A DNA stretch of 64,000 nt, taken from assembly GCF_900631945.1 (NCBI RefSeq), contig NZ_UZWE01000014.1, positions 37,113 to 101,112 of the forward strand, read 5' to 3'. Source of the stretch: Paracoccus haematequi. GTDB lineage: Bacteria; Pseudomonadota; Alphaproteobacteria; Rhodobacterales; Rhodobacteraceae. A program made the position numbers and the translations under genes. Shown here one piece after another: positions 32,507 through 40,550 of this stretch (position 1 is its first letter; each line of letters starts with the position of its first letter). Under the pieces are notes generated by a model. The model had not been told where the DNA came from and searched no databases. It worked only from the letters and a program-made list of their open reading frames with translations.

Positions 32507-33486
32507 GGCCGCGCCTGGGCTTTCTCGGCACCGGCTGGATTGGGCGGCACCGGATGGGGGCCCTGGCCGCCAGCGGCCTGGCCGAGATCGTCGCGGTGGC
32601 CGAGCCGGACGACGCCTGCGCCGCCGAGGCGCTGACGCTTGCGCCCGATGCCCGGCGGGTGGACGGACTTGACGCGCTGCTGACCGCCGACATCGATGCC
32701 GTGGTGATCGCCACCCCAAGCGCGGCCCATGCGGACCAATCCATCGCCGCGCTGAACGCGGGCAAGGCGGTGTTCTGCCAGAAGCCCCTGGGCCGCACCG
32801 GGCCCGAGGTGGCCGAGGTGGTCGCAGCCGCCCGCCGCGCTGACCGCCTGCTGGGGGTCGACTTGTCCTATCGCCACACCGCCGCCATGGCCGCGATCCG
32901 CCCGCTGCTGGACGCGGGCAGCCTGGGCCATGTCTTCGGGGTTGACGTGACCTTCCACAACGCCTGGGGCCCGGACAAGCCCTGGTTTTACGACCCCGCG
33001 CTGTCGGGCGGCGGCTGCGTGGTCGATCTGGGCGTCCACCTGATCGACCTTGCGCTGTGGTCGCTGGGCTGGCCCGAGGTCGCGGGCGTCGAAAGCCGAC
33101 TTTACGCCAAGGGCGCGCCGCTGGCCGATCCGGCGCGGCAGGTCGAGGATTACGCCACAGCCACGCTGGATCTGGCGGGCGGCACGGTCGTCCGCCTCGC
33201 CTGCTCCTGGGGCCTGCAGGCGGGGCGCGAGGCGGTGATCGCGGCCGAGTTCTTCGGCACCGAAGGCGGCGCATCCCTGCGCAATGTCAATGGCTCATTC
33301 TACGATCTGCGGGCCGAACGGCATCATCACATCCGCGCCGAGCCCTTGGCCGAGCCGCCCGACGACTGGGGCGGGCGCGCGGCGGTGGACTGGCTGACGC
33401 GCCTGGCACAGGGGGCGCGCTTTGACGATGACGCGCGGCATCTGGTCACGGTCGCGCGGGTGATCGACCGGATCTATGGGCGATAG
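32503..33486 (+). CDS. Gfo/Idh/MocA-family oxidoreductase
   Basis: A 327-residue NAD(P)-dependent oxidoreductase. LGFLGTGWIGRHRMGAL is the N-terminal dinucleotide fold and KAVFCQKPLG has the catalytic EKP-like lysine (QKP here). GGGCVVDLGVHLIDLALW is the substrate-domain signature with the active-site D-x-x-x-H. The start is GTG within the MDR stop. Family members act on inositol, sugars and their amino derivatives. Together with ino1 and the MDR gene it suggests oxidation of a cyclitol or sugar. Confidence 0.87.
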   Translation: MRPRLGFLGTGWIGRHRMGALAASGLAEIVAVAEPDDACAAEALTLAPDARRVDGLDALLTADIDAVVIATPSAAHADQSIAALNAGKAVFCQKPLGRTGPEVAEVVAAARRADRLLGVDLSYRHTAAMAAIRPLLDAGSLGHVFGVDVTFHNAWGPDKPWFYDPALSGGGCVVDLGVHLIDLALWSLGWPEVAGVESRLYAKGAPLADPARQVEDYATATLDLAGGTVVRLACSWGLQAGREAVIAAEFFGTEGGASLRNVNGSFYDLRAERHHHIRAEPLAEPPDDWGGRAAVDWLTRLAQGARFDDDARHLVTVARVIDRIYGR

Positions 33487-34542
33487 ATGCGCGTCGGGGT
33501 GCTGACCTTTCACCGCTGCATCAACTATGGCAGCTACTGGCAGGCCCGCTGCCTGGTCGAGGCCATCTCCGCGCGCGGCCACAAGGCGGTCCTGCTGGAT
33601 CATCAGTCGCGGGACGTGACCTCGCGCGAATGGCGCTATGCCTTTCAGCCGCTGACGCCGGACCGCTCCTCGCGCGCCGACGTGGCGCAATATGGCCGCA
33701 AGCTGCGCAAGTTCGTGCAGGCGTTCGAGGCGCTGCCGCTCTCCGCGTCCTTCGACCTGGATGATCCCGCCGCGATGCCGTCGGTGGATCTGGCGGTGAT
33801 CGGCAGCGACGAGGTGCTGAACCTCAGCCATCCCTGGTATGGCGGCAAGCCGATCTTCTGGGGCGAGGGGCTGGCCGCCCCGCGCGTCGTCACCTATGCC
33901 GCCAGCTTCGGCAATTACGCCGCCGACTTCATCGAGCCGCAATGGGCGGAACGCCTGCGTGCGCTGGATGCGGTCTCGGTGCGCGACGCCAACAGCTTCG
34001 GGCTGGTGGCGGGGGTCCTGGGGCGAGAGCCGGCGATGGTGCTGGACCCGGTGCTGCTGAACCCGCCCAAGGTTCAGCCGGCGGAGGAATCGCCCTATGT
34101 GCTGGTCTACGGCCACCACATCCCCGACTGGTTCGCGGATCGCGTGCAGGCTGCCGCCCGCGCGCGGGGCCTGCGCATGGTCAGCGTGGGCTATCGCAAC
34201 GACTGGGCCGACGAACAGCGGCTGGATGCCGGGCCGCAGGACTTCGCGGGGCTGATGGCGGGGGCGCAGGCGGTCGCCACCACCTATTTCCACGGCTGCT
34301 GCTTTGCGCTGCTGAACGGCAAGCCGCTGGCCTGCGCGCCCTCGGATTACCGCTGGACCAAGGTGCGCGACCTGACCGCGCTGCTGGGCGCCGAACGCCA
34401 CCTGACTTTCGAGGATCGCGACCCCGCCGACATCACCGCGCTGCTGGCCGAGCGGGTCTCCGACCAGGTCCAGGCCCGGATCGCGCAGCTGCGCGCGCAA
34501 TCGGCGGCCTGGCTGGACGCGGCGCTTGCGGGGCGGGCATGA
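33487..34542 (+). CDS. Polysaccharide pyruvyl transferase family protein
   Basis: A 351-residue protein of the CsaB/PssM-type family. VGVLTFHRCINYGSYWQARCLVEAI is the classical N-terminus. AVIGSDEVLNL, TYAASFGN, VSVRDANSFGLV and TTYFHGCCFALLNGKPLAC complete the motifs. These enzymes put a pyruvate ketal from PEP on a glycan. It follows the oxidoreductase with no gap and overlaps the FrhB-like gene by 4 bp. This pairing occurs in many exopolysaccharide loci. Confidence 0.88.
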   Translation: MRVGVLTFHRCINYGSYWQARCLVEAISARGHKAVLLDHQSRDVTSREWRYAFQPLTPDRSSRADVAQYGRKLRKFVQAFEALPLSASFDLDDPAAMPSVDLAVIGSDEVLNLSHPWYGGKPIFWGEGLAAPRVVTYAASFGNYAADFIEPQWAERLRALDAVSVRDANSFGLVAGVLGREPAMVLDPVLLNPPKVQPAEESPYVLVYGHHIPDWFADRVQAAARARGLRMVSVGYRNDWADEQRLDAGPQDFAGLMAGAQAVATTYFHGCCFALLNGKPLACAPSDYRWTKVRDLTALLGAERHLTFEDRDPADITALLAERVSDQVQARIAQLRAQSAAWLDAALAGRA

Positions 34543-35927
34543 GCCGCGCGCTCAGCCCCGCGCAGATCGTCGCCTCGGATCTGTGCATCGGCTGCGGGGT
34601 CTGCGCCTCGGGCGGCGAGGCGGGGATGGCGTGGGATGCGTATGGCCAGTTGAAACCGCACGGCCCCGCCACCCGACGGCAGACCGAGGCTTTCGCCGCG
34701 CTCTGCCCGTTTTCGCCTTTCGCGGCGAACGAGGACCAGATCGCCGCCGCCCGCTTTCCTGATGCGCCGCACCTGGATGCGCGCCTCGGCCGCCATGTCA
34801 GCTGCCATGTCGGCGCCGTGGCCGAGCCGCCCTTCCGCGAACGCGGCAGTTCCGGCGGCATGGTCAGCTGGGTCGCCGCCGAGCTGATGCGGCGGGGCCA
34901 GATCGACGGCGTGCTGCATGTCCATCCGGGGCAGCCGGGTCAGCCCTTCTTCGGCTATCGCATCAGCCGGTCGGAACAGGAGCTGCTGGCGGGCGCCCGG
35001 TCGCGCTATCACCCGATCCATCTGGCCGAGGTGCTGAGGGAAGTCCGCGCCATGCCGGGCCGCTATGCGGTGGTAGGCATTCCCTGTTTCATCAAGGCCG
35101 TGCATCTGGCCCGCGCGCAGGATCCGGTGCTGGCGGACCGCATTACCCACATGCTGGGCCTGTTCTGCGGCCATATGAAAAGCGCGCGCTTCGTCGACAG
35201 CTTCGCCTGGCAGCTTGGCGCCGATCCGGCCCGCGTCCGGGCGGTCGAATACCGGCTGAAGGACGCGAACCGCCCGGCCAACTGGTACACCGCGCACCTG
35301 ACGCTGGAGGATGGCAGCACGGTGCAGAAGGACTGGTTCCACCTAGCCGACGGCGACTGGGGCGCGGGCTATTTCCAGAACCCGGCCTGCAATTTCTGCG
35401 ACGACGTGGTGGCAGAGACCGCCGATGTCAGCTTCGGCGATGCCTGGGTGGAACCCTATTCCCAGGACGGCCGGGGCACCAATGTGGTGGTCGTCCGCGC
35501 CCCCTTGATCCAGCGCCTGATCGACGAGGCCCGCGCCGAGGGTCGGCTGGCGCTGGACCAGGTCGATGCCGATTTCGTGGCCGAGACGCAGGCGGCGGGG
35601 TTCCGGCAGCGGCGCGAGGGGCTGGCCTATCGCCTGACCTGGGCGAAACGCGGCATTCGCCCCGTCAAGCGCGTGGCGCCGCAGGCGGCGGGGATCGGCT
35701 GGCGCCGAAAGCTGGTCTATCGCACCCGCGCCGCGATCAGCCGCGGTTCGCACAGGATGGCGCGGCTGGCGGCGATCACGAGCCGCCCGCAGATCTATGT
35801 CGGGTGGGCGAGGCGGGCCTATGCGCTTTACGAGGCGCTGACCTATCACCGGGGGCGGCTTGCCCCGATCCTCGACCGGATCGAGCGGATGACAAAGCCG
35901 CGCGGCGGCGACCCTCGCCGCCCCTAG
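34539..35927 (+). CDS. FrhB-like iron-sulfur flavoprotein (coenzyme F420 hydrogenase beta-subunit family)
   Basis: A 462-residue protein. The N-terminal ferredoxin-like motif CIGCGVCASGGE retains three cysteines; the usual fourth Cys of the cluster is probably in ALCPFS. RGSSGGMVSWVAAELM begins the FrhB N domain. GIPCFIKAVHLAR and FCGHMKSARFVDSFAWQLG belong to the C domain. NPACNFCDDVVAETADVSFGDAWV carries more cluster ligands. The last ~90 residues are basic with an amphipathic tail. Bacteria lacking F420 use these proteins beside pyruvyl transferases; the actual redox partner is unknown. Confidence 0.86.
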   Translation: MSRALSPAQIVASDLCIGCGVCASGGEAGMAWDAYGQLKPHGPATRRQTEAFAALCPFSPFAANEDQIAAARFPDAPHLDARLGRHVSCHVGAVAEPPFRERGSSGGMVSWVAAELMRRGQIDGVLHVHPGQPGQPFFGYRISRSEQELLAGARSRYHPIHLAEVLREVRAMPGRYAVVGIPCFIKAVHLARAQDPVLADRITHMLGLFCGHMKSARFVDSFAWQLGADPARVRAVEYRLKDANRPANWYTAHLTLEDGSTVQKDWFHLADGDWGAGYFQNPACNFCDDVVAETADVSFGDAWVEPYSQDGRGTNVVVVRAPLIQRLIDEARAEGRLALDQVDADFVAETQAAGFRQRREGLAYRLTWAKRGIRPVKRVAPQAAGIGWRRKLVYRTRAAISRGSHRMARLAAITSRPQIYVGWARRAYALYEALTYHRGRLAPILDRIERMTKPRGGDPRRP

Positions 35928-35997
35928 CAACTGCATCCTTCAACCAGCCTGGGCGGTCCCGTGGTTCGGCGCTCTGCACCGCCGCTGGACCGGCAGG

Positions 35998-37161
35998 TCA
36001 GGATCGGTCCGCCAGGGCGTCCCGGCGGGCATACCGGCTGCGACGCGGCAGCCCGCGCGCGGCGAAGTCCCGCGCCAGCCGGTCGAGCGCCGCCCGGAAA
36101 TCCGGCCCCGCCAGGGCCGGGCCGTGCCCCGGAATCATGCGGTCCGGCCGCAGCGCGGCAAGCCGGCGCAGCGATTGCCCGGCCGTGTCCCAATCGGTGG
36201 TGAAATAGGCGGGCGGGCCTTGCAGATGCGGGATCTGCAAGGCGGCGCTGCACAGCGATTCCTGCCGCGTGGCGCTGATCGCGTCGCCCGCGATGAGGGT
36301 GCCGGTGGCGGCGTTCCAGAACGACACATGCCCCGGCGCATGGCCGGGCGTATGGATCCATTGCCAGCCGTCCAGACCGGGGATGGTCCCGTCGCCGGGC
36401 AGGTCGGAAAGCCGGTCCGACACGTCGATCGGCCCGCGCGGGAACAGGGGCGACAGTTCCGCCATGCTGCCGCCCCCCACTTCGGGCGCGGGCGGCGGAT
36501 AGGACCGCGTGCCGTCCAGAAAGCCGCGTTCGGCCCGGTGGGCAAGGATCGGCGCATCCCAGTCGCGGGCCAGGTCCGCAAGCGCGCCGACATGATCGAA
36601 ATGGCCGTGGGTCAAAAGGATCGCCGCCGGGCGGGCATCGCCGAAACGGCTCCGGGCCGCCGCCCGGATGGCGGGGCCGAAACCGGCGATGCCGGCATCG
36701 ACCAGGAACCACCCCCGGGCCCCCGCGCCAGCCGGGCCGATGAAGGCGACGTTCACGATGCCGCAGCGCAGCCGGGCCACATCGGGCCCGCAATCCTGCG
36801 TCACCGCCGCAGGGGGCAGCGGGACGCCCGGTGGTCCCGGCGGCTGGGTCAGGACGGCGGCGGCCAGCGAAAAGGCGCCGTATCCGGTCAGAAAGGCGCG
36901 CGGCCCAGGGGCGCTTTCCCGCAGTCCCGCCGCCAGGCAGGCCGCCCCCTGCACGGCGTCCAGCATTCGGTGCTGGTCCAGGTCGATGCCGCCGCCCTGT
37001 CCGGGGCGATAGCGCGTCGCCAGCGAATAGGCCGCCACCCCCAGCCCTGCCAAGGCCAGCGGCCGCGTCAGCCTGCCGGGCCAGCCCAATGCGCGGGGCA
37101 GCGCAAGCAGGGCCAGGGCGGATGCGGCGTCAAGCCGGGCGTGAAGACGGGGCGGGATCAT
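35998..37161 (-). CDS. MBL-fold metallo-hydrolase with N-terminal membrane region
   Basis: About 387 residues. Residues 1-110 form three to four hydrophobic helices (ALALLALPRALGW, LALAGLGVAAYSLATRY, FLTGYGAFSLAAAVL). The C-terminal metallo-beta-lactamase domain has THGHFDHVG (HxHxDH), TPGHAPGHVSFW, IAGDAIS and a final GHG His. The ATG at 37161 has GGAG ten bases ahead; an ATG at 37170 is too close to that site. The 5' end overlaps the patatin gene's last codons. The fusion of a small membrane domain to an MBL hydrolase is unusual. Substrate unknown. Confidence 0.8.
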   Translation of the reverse strand: MIPPRLHARLDAASALALLALPRALGWPGRLTRPLALAGLGVAAYSLATRYRPGQGGGIDLDQHRMLDAVQGAACLAAGLRESAPGPRAFLTGYGAFSLAAAVLTQPPGPPGVPLPPAAVTQDCGPDVARLRCGIVNVAFIGPAGAGARGWFLVDAGIAGFGPAIRAAARSRFGDARPAAILLTHGHFDHVGALADLARDWDAPILAHRAERGFLDGTRSYPPPAPEVGGGSMAELSPLFPRGPIDVSDRLSDLPGDGTIPGLDGWQWIHTPGHAPGHVSFWNAATGTLIAGDAISATRQESLCSAALQIPHLQGPPAYFTTDWDTAGQSLRRLAALRPDRMIPGHGPALAGPDFRAALDRLARDFAARGLPRRSRYARRDALADRS

Positions 37162-38098
37162 CGGACGCATTCTCCATCGGGGGTTTTGCGGACGCGGCAG
37201 GGGGCGCGCCGCTCAGGTCGGCCAGCGCGCGAGCGGTCAGCAGCCTGCCCAGCTCGACCCGGCGCTCCAGGTTCGAGCGGCTGAAATCGAAGGCCTTGCC
37301 AACGAATTCGTCCTGGGGATCGGACAGGACGACATGGCGGAAATTGCGGCCCGCCAGGTCCGCGCACTGGATGATCCGTTCCGACTGCCCGGCAAAGAAC
37401 AGTTCCTGCGCGCGGGTGCCGATGCCGTCCATCGTCTCGGTCAGCGTGCCCTGTCGTGCGAACAGATCCAGCGCGATGATGGCCGCGTCGCCCGGCCGGT
37501 CCAGCAGCGGACGAAGCGGCAGGTTTTCGCAAAGTCCCGGATCCAGCAGGCAGCGCCCGTCGATCCGCACGGGCCGGAACAGGACCGGCAGGGCGGTGCT
37601 AGCCATGATGTGATCGACGCTCAGCGCCATGTCCCGGTTGCGGAACTCCACGACCCTCCCGGTTTCCGCGTCCAGCGCGGTCATCGTCACCTCGATCTCG
37701 GCATCGTTCAGGCGGTCGAAGTCGATCGTCCGTTCCAGCAGGCGCCGCATCGGCCCGCGCCGGAACTGCGAGCGGTCGGCGGGCATTCCGGGCAGGATTT
37801 CCCATAGCCCCGGCCAGGACGGCACGAACAGCGACGGATGGCCGCGCATCAGCATCGCCGCGACCGCCGCCCGCCGCCCGGTCATCCGCCGTTCCTGCCG
37901 GACCTGGGCCAGAAACGCGTGCAGCGCCTCGGACCGCCGGTCCGGGGGGTTGCCCGCGATGACCGCCGCGACCACCGCCCCGATCGAGGCGCCCGACATG
38001 CGCGTGACGCGCAGGCCGGACTGTTCGATCGCCGCCCAGGCGCCGACGTGGAACGCGCCAAGCGCATTCCCGCCGGCCAAGCAAAGCCAGGCCTCCAT
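37130..38098 (-). CDS. Patatin-like phospholipase
   Basis: A 322-residue lipid acyl hydrolase. Oxyanion-hole GGNALGAFHVGAW is near residue 9, and the nucleophile Ser in MSGASIG is near residue 38. The Asp of the dyad is in LLDPGLCENLPL, where the common D-G-G/A is D-P-G. It lacks a signal peptide, so it is probably cytoplasmic. It lies 6 nt after the DUF4142 gene and overlaps the MBL gene by about 30 bp. Membrane lipid turnover is the likely role. Confidence 0.87.
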   Translation of the reverse strand: MEAWLCLAGGNALGAFHVGAWAAIEQSGLRVTRMSGASIGAVVAAVIAGNPPDRRSEALHAFLAQVRQERRMTGRRAAVAAMLMRGHPSLFVPSWPGLWEILPGMPADRSQFRRGPMRRLLERTIDFDRLNDAEIEVTMTALDAETGRVVEFRNRDMALSVDHIMASTALPVLFRPVRIDGRCLLDPGLCENLPLRPLLDRPGDAAIIALDLFARQGTLTETMDGIGTRAQELFFAGQSERIIQCADLAGRNFRHVVLSDPQDEFVGKAFDFSRSNLERRVELGRLLTARALADLSGAPPAASAKPPMENASDDPAPSSRPA

Positions 38099-38104
38099 GT
38101 GCGG

Positions 38105-38590
38105 TCAGCCCATGCGCTCGCTGATGGCGCGCAGCATGGACATGTGGCTGTCGATCGCCGGAACGCCGACGATGGACGCGCCGCGCGCCATCAGATTCTG
38201 GCCGTTTTCGGCATAGGCTGCGTGCAGGGCGCGCAGCTGTTCGTGGCCCTGCATCTGTGCCGCCAGATACTGCCGGTCGAATTCGGCCCCTGCTTCCATG
38301 GCGGTCATCTGCTCCAGCAGGGCCGCGTGTTCCGGCGTCACCTGATCCGAGGGCGTCGCGCCAAAGGCGCGGGCCACGGCCTCCTGTTCGGCCACCTCAA
38401 GCGCGGCGAAGGCCTTGACGGCGGGGTCCGTGCCCTTGTCGGCGGCGGCCCGGCTGCTCAGCAGCGAAAAGTTCCCGCCCATCAGGATCGCCTGCATGTC
38501 CGCATCGGGTGCGGTCTGGGCGAACGACATTCGGGCGACCGGCAGGACGGCGGCGACCGCTCCGGCTGCGAAAAGGGTTCTGCGCTTCAT
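38105..38590 (-). CDS. Exported DUF4142 protein
   Basis: A 161-residue precursor starting MKRRTLFAAGAVAAVLPVARMSFAQ, whose double-Arg suggests Tat or Sec export. A helical DUF4142 (ferritin-like) domain contains LSSRAAADKGTDPAVKAFAALEVAEQEAVA and VGVPAIDSHMSMLR. The second ATG was chosen because AGGAG lies 7 bases ahead. DUF4142 genes are often stress-induced; activity unknown. It forms a short operon with the patatin gene. Confidence 0.82.
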   Translation of the reverse strand: MKRRTLFAAGAVAAVLPVARMSFAQTAPDADMQAILMGGNFSLLSSRAAADKGTDPAVKAFAALEVAEQEAVARAFGATPSDQVTPEHAALLEQMTAMEAGAEFDRQYLAAQMQGHEQLRALHAAYAENGQNLMARGASIVGVPAIDSHMSMLRAISERMG

Positions 38591-38668
38591 CTGCATTCTC
38601 CTGCTTGGGGGTCCGGGGATCGGACCTTGGGAAGCGCCGGGCCGGTCATCGGCCGGGCGGGAAGGGGG

Positions 38669-39424
38669 TCATTCGTCCTCGGGCTTCGCCATCCGCCGAT
38701 GCGCCTTGGCCACCAGCCCCGCGGGCAGGACTTCGGCCAGGGTGGCCTGCATCTTGTTCTTCAGGCCCGGCGTCATCTGCGCCTGTCCCGCCATCATGGC
38801 GTCATAGCCCGCGCGGGCGACCATGGCGGGATCGTCCTTGTTCTTCATCTGGCCGATGGGCGTGTCCAGAAGGCCCGCGCGCTCGAAGAAGGCCGTGTCC
38901 GTCGGGCCGGGCATCAGGCAGGTGACGGTGACGCCGGTGTCCTTCAGTTCCTCGTTCCAGCCCAGGGCGAAATTGTTCAGGAACGCCTTGGAGGCGTTGT
39001 AGATCGCCTGGAACGTCCCCGGCATGAAGCCCGCGATGGAGCCGGTGATCAGGATCCGCCCCTGGCCACGGGCCTGCATCCGGCGGCCTAGGGGATGCGC
39101 CAGCCGCAGCACGCCCAGGATGTTGGTCATCACCACATGGTCGATGCGCTGCGGATCCTGGTCCAGAAAGGCGTGGCCCAGCCCGGTGCCCGCGTTCAGC
39201 ATCAGCAGCTCGACCTCGCGTCCGCCCAGATGGGCCAGGACCGACGCGACCCCTTCGGACGTGGCCAGATCGGCCTCGACCGCTTCGGCACCCAGGCCTG
39301 CGGCGGCCTGATGAATGGCGGGTTCATCGGCGACCATGATGGTGTGATGACCATCGGCACGGGCGATGCGGGCCAGTTCCAGCCCGATTCCCGTGGATGC
39401 GCCGGTGACAAGGGCAAGGGTCAT
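38669..39424 (-). CDS. Short-chain dehydrogenase/reductase
   Basis: A 251-residue SDR. TGASTGIGLELAR is the cofactor loop, NAGTG is the structural motif, and the catalytic Ser (ITGSIAGF) and YNASK are present. The C-terminal KNKMQATLAEVLPAGLVAKAHRRMAKPE is basic. The ATG of MTLALV was chosen because GGAG lies 6 bases ahead. It resembles general SDRs annotated as YqjQ/DltE-like; substrate unknown. Located between the catalase terminator and the DUF4142 gene. Confidence 0.87.
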   Translation of the reverse strand: MTLALVTGASTGIGLELARIARADGHHTIMVADEPAIHQAAAGLGAEAVEADLATSEGVASVLAHLGGREVELLMLNAGTGLGHAFLDQDPQRIDHVVMTNILGVLRLAHPLGRRMQARGQGRILITGSIAGFMPGTFQAIYNASKAFLNNFALGWNEELKDTGVTVTCLMPGPTDTAFFERAGLLDTPIGQMKNKDDPAMVARAGYDAMMAGQAQMTPGLKNKMQATLAEVLPAGLVAKAHRRMAKPEDE

Positions 39425-39464
39425 CGCCATCTCCTGCAAGGGTGTCGCGTGTTGCGAAAGGACA

Positions 39465-39490
39465 GGCCCGCCGGTTCCGGCCGGCGGGCC
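39465..39490 (-). terminator. Hairpin terminator after the manganese catalase
   Basis: GGCCCGCCGG pairs with CCGGCGGGCC (10 bp) around a 6-base loop, 7 nt beyond the catalase stop on the minus strand. It is followed by TGTCCTTTCG. It probably separates the catalase from the SDR gene. Confidence 0.7.
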
Positions 39491-39496
39491 GCAGGA

Positions 39497-40327
39497 TCAT
39501 CCGATCTGTTCGGCCTGCGCGCCGCTGTCGGGGCGCGCCATGCCCAGATCGGGCTTCTGGTCGGACGGATGCAGCTTGCCCGTGACGAAGGTGCCCTTGC
39601 CGTCGATGGACGGACCTTCGGCCCAGCGGCCCGGAACGGGCGCGCTGCCGTCGGCCTGGAAGCCCAGATAGGCATAGCTGAAGTCGGTCTTTTCCTGCGC
39701 CTGCGGAAAGCTGTTCGGGATCGGGAAGGCCCCGGTCATGCCGCCCAGTTCCTCAAGCGCGGCAAGCCACTGGTTCTGGTGCATGGTGTCGCGCGCGATC
39801 AGATAGGACAGCATGTCCTTCATGCCGGCGTCGTCGGTCATGTTGTAAAGCCGCACGGCCAAGGTGCGCCCCGTGGATTCGGCGGCGACATTGGCGGTCA
39901 TGTCGGCGGCGATATTGCCGCTGGCATAGATGTGGGACATGTCGAAGGGCACGCCGTCGCTGTCCACCGGCATCGCCGACAGGCCGGACGACAGCAGGTT
40001 CTTCAGGTTCATGCCGCCCATCGCCGCGCCCACCACGCGGTCGGTCGCGGCCATCTCCTCCTGCATCGACAGGGGCGCGCCATCCAGGTTCATCGCGACG
40101 GCGGTCGCCAGCATCTCGATATGGCCCAGTTCCTCGGCGGCGGTGTTCATCAGCAGGTCGCGGAACTTGGGGTTGCCGCGCGCGCCGCAGGCCTGGAAGA
40201 AATATTGCATCGCCACGCGGATTTCGCCTTCGACCCCGCCGATGGCCTGCTGCAGCGCTCGGGCGAACAGCGGGTTCGGGGTGTCGACGCGAACGGGATA
40301 TTGCAGCTTGTTGTCGGTATAAAACAT
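39497..40327 (-). CDS. Manganese catalase
   Basis: A 276-residue di-manganese catalase. The metal ligands are in GGVEGEIRVAMQYF (Glu), EELGHIEM (Glu and His), AESTGRT (Glu) and RDTMHQNQW (His). The C-terminal tail PFPIPNSFPQAQEKTDFSYAYLGF-like block is typical of the KatB/YjqC group. It detoxifies H2O2 without heme in the cytoplasm. A GGAAC-N17-GTT promoter lies 85 bp before the start, so general-stress control is likely. GAGGA serves as RBS. Confidence 0.95.
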   Translation of the reverse strand: MFYTDNKLQYPVRVDTPNPLFARALQQAIGGVEGEIRVAMQYFFQACGARGNPKFRDLLMNTAAEELGHIEMLATAVAMNLDGAPLSMQEEMAATDRVVGAAMGGMNLKNLLSSGLSAMPVDSDGVPFDMSHIYASGNIAADMTANVAAESTGRTLAVRLYNMTDDAGMKDMLSYLIARDTMHQNQWLAALEELGGMTGAFPIPNSFPQAQEKTDFSYAYLGFQADGSAPVPGRWAEGPSIDGKGTFVTGKLHPSDQKPDLGMARPDSGAQAEQIG

Positions 40328-40412
40328 CGGAAGTCCTCGGATGATCGTGGAGGGAAACCGGGCATCCAGACGGCGTACACGCATCGGCGTCAGCACGGGC
40401 ACCCGGTCCTAC

Positions 40413-40437
40413 AACCGTCCCCTGCTTGCGATGTTCC
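40413..40437 (-). promoter_or_regulatory. EcfG-type stress promoter of the manganese catalase
   Basis: On the minus strand GGAAC (40437-40433) and GTT (40415-40413) are 17 bp apart. This matches the GGAAC-N16/17-CGTT consensus of the alphaproteobacterial general stress sigma, except that the base before GTT is G rather than C. Confidence 0.55.
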
Positions 40438-40550
40438 CGAAGATCGGCCGGGCAATCCTTTATCAACCGGGTCGAGTCCGGTCCCTGGCCCGGTTTCCGC
40501 GGCCTTCCTTGCAGGCCCGGAAAACGCCAAGGCACGCCGTTCTTCGTCCC

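Noticed and set aside
40328..40550. Possible small gene between the catalase and the M42 peptidase
   Set aside because: Short plus-strand frames have no RBS or recognisable composition; the stretch holds only the catalase promoter and leader.
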